Shown here piece by piece: positions 4,241 to 5,251 of a DNA stretch of 5,251 bases (within the stretch, counting starts at the first letter, position 1; each line of letters starts with the position of its first letter). Source of the stretch: Oscillospiraceae bacterium (GTDB lineage Bacteria > Bacillota > Clostridia > Oscillospirales > Acutalibacteraceae). Location of the stretch: assembly GCA_009783605.1 (NCBI GenBank), contig WRDE01000177.1:1-5251 (forward strand), given 5' to 3'. The position numbers and the translations under genes are program-made. Under the pieces are notes generated by a model that ran no database searches, was not told where the DNA came from, and saw only the letters and a list, made by a program, of their open reading frames with translations.

Positions 4241-5194
4241 ATGCAAAAACCGACCCTTGTAGTCATGGCGGCAGGTATGGGCAGCCGGTTTGGCGGGCTC
4301 AAGCAGGTGACGCCGGTGGGACCCCGGGGGGAATGTATCCTCGAATATTCCGTCTTTGACGCGCTGCGGGCCGGCTTCGGCCGGGTGGTGATCGTCATCA
4401 AAAAAGCTATCGAAGCGGATTTCCGGCAACATATCGGCAGCCGTTTCCCCCCCGATCTCCCGGTCAGCTATGCTTTTCAGGAGATGGACATGCTGCCGCC
4501 GGGCTTTCCGGTACCGGAGGGCCGCGAAAAGCCCTGGGGCACCGGCCACGCGGCGATCTGCGGCGGGGAGGCAATCGCCGGCGCAGACAGCGGCAGCTAC
4601 GCCGTCATCAACGCCGACGATTTTTACGGCGCCGGCTGTTTCCGGCTGCTGGCCGTATTTTTAGAACAACCTCAGCAAGACCCGGAGCTGCACATGGCGA
4701 TGGTTGCCTATCCGTTGGAAAATACCCTGACCGAGAGCGGAACGGTCTCCCGCGGGATCTGCACGGTTGACAGCGAGGGGTTTTTAACCTCGTTGGTCGA
4801 GCGCACCAAAATCAAACTGATCGGCGGCCGGCCGATGTTTACCGAAAATGACGGTGGCAGCTGGCATCCGCTGCCGGAGGCCTGCCCGGTCTCAATGACC
4901 TGTTTCGGATTCCCCGCCGGGGTGACGGCGCATTTCCGGCAGGAATTTGCCGCGTTTCTTGCCAATATGCCCGATCCGATCCGATCCGAATTCTATCTGC
5001 CCTTCGCGGTGGACGCGCTGGTACGTTCCGGCGCCGCCGATATGCGGGTATTGCAGTCGCCCGACCACTGGTACGGCATGACCTACCCCGGGGACCGGGA
5101 GGCGGTGACCGCGGCAATCCGCGGGCTGGTGGCAGCGGGGGAATATCCTGAAGCGTTGTGGAGCAATTTGCCACTCAAAACATTATCCGTTTAA
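4241..5194 (+). CDS. Nucleotidyltransferase family protein (sugar-phosphate NTP transferase type)
   Basis: This 317-residue cytoplasmic protein has a GT-A-fold nucleotidyltransferase domain. The N-terminal nucleotide-binding signature is AAGMGSRFGGLKQ (10-22), a variant of the GxGxRx(n)PK loop with Lys21 in the lysine position. GTGHA (100-104) probably contacts the base or sugar. NADD (124-127) carries the metal-binding acidic residue of such enzymes. SGTVSRG (166-172), EFYLP (250-254) and HWYGMTYPGDRE (276-287) are further blocks that I recall from a group of clostridial proteins of this length. By family it would join a nucleoside triphosphate to a phosphorylated sugar or small alcohol and release pyrophosphate, but the substrate cannot be read from the sequence. 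Such genes often sit beside a phosphotransferase or choline-kinase-like gene, and the window ends too soon to see one. Its own promoter and spacer make it the first gene of its transcript. Confidence 0.85.
   Translation: MQKPTLVVMAAGMGSRFGGLKQVTPVGPRGECILEYSVFDALRAGFGRVVIVIKKAIEADFRQHIGSRFPPDLPVSYAFQEMDMLPPGFPVPEGREKPWGTGHAAICGGEAIAGADSGSYAVINADDFYGAGCFRLLAVFLEQPQQDPELHMAMVAYPLENTLTESGTVSRGICTVDSEGFLTSLVERTKIKLIGGRPMFTENDGGSWHPLPEACPVSMTCFGFPAGVTAHFRQEFAAFLANMPDPIRSEFYLPFAVDALVRSGAADMRVLQSPDHWYGMTYPGDREAVTAAIRGLVAAGEYPEALWSNLPLKTLSV
4971..4989 (+). repeat. Pentanucleotide tandem repeat (CCGAT) inside the nucleotidyltransferase
   Basis: Three CCGAT units (4971-4985) and a partial fourth (CCGA) lie in frame in the stretch encoding PDPIRSE, just before the conserved EFYLP block. 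A gain or loss of one unit would shift the frame. The tract is short and the frame is intact, so it may be chance. Confidence 0.5.
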
Positions 5195-5251
5195 CAGGTA
5201 ATACCCCGCGTTCAAATATCCGAGATACAGTGTCCATATTACTGACGGCAA
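5195..5251. other. Right-edge sequence with no callable gene
   Basis: There are 57 bases after the nucleotidyltransferase stop, with no ribosome binding site plus start codon. CAGGTAATA (5195-5203) and TATTACTG near 5238-5245 are roughly complementary and could form a weak long-loop hairpin, but no U-tract follows inside the window. Confidence 0.4.

Overview
The window looks like chromosomal DNA of a spore-forming, GC-rich member of the Clostridia. Order Oscillospirales or a near relative is my inference. The evidence is a full-length Spo0A, GC-rich coding DNA separated by AT-rich spacers, and strong purine-rich Shine-Dalgarno sites. I see no phage gene, transposase, CRISPR array, tRNA or rRNA. 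Four genes are complete and one is cut by the left edge.

Layout, left to right: (1) the 3' end of an unrecognised, beta-rich protein (1-567), closed by a strong intrinsic terminator (577-626). (2) hemW (719-1822), a radical-SAM heme chaperone, with its own extended -10 promoter, then a five-copy heptanucleotide tandem repeat ending one base before the ribosome binding site. (3) A 115-bp spacer with an imperfect GC-rich repeat/hairpin and a second heptanucleotide array of different sequence. (4) A cysteine synthase-family PLP enzyme (1938-2864) whose substrate-binding loop departs from the family consensus. (5) A convergent spacer with a 17-bp-stem hairpin that should stop transcription from one or both sides. 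(6) spo0A on the minus strand (3024-3824). (7) A 416-bp divergent spacer with three perfect inverted repeats and two opposed extended -10 promoters. (8) A sugar-phosphate-type nucleotidyltransferase (4241-5194). The last 57 bp hold no gene I can call.

The genes do not form one pathway. hemW and the cysK-like gene are co-directional and could be read together, but the 115-bp gap and the repeats argue against tight coupling. spo0A and the nucleotidyltransferase diverge from a shared control region. I see no clear new multi-gene system. The most unusual signals are the two period-7 arrays placed just before the ribosome binding sites of neighbouring genes, the cysK ribosome binding site inside a perfect hairpin, the altered asparagine loop of the cysteine synthase, the missing second acidic-pocket residue in Spo0A, and the palindromes in the spo0A/nucleotidyltransferase spacer.
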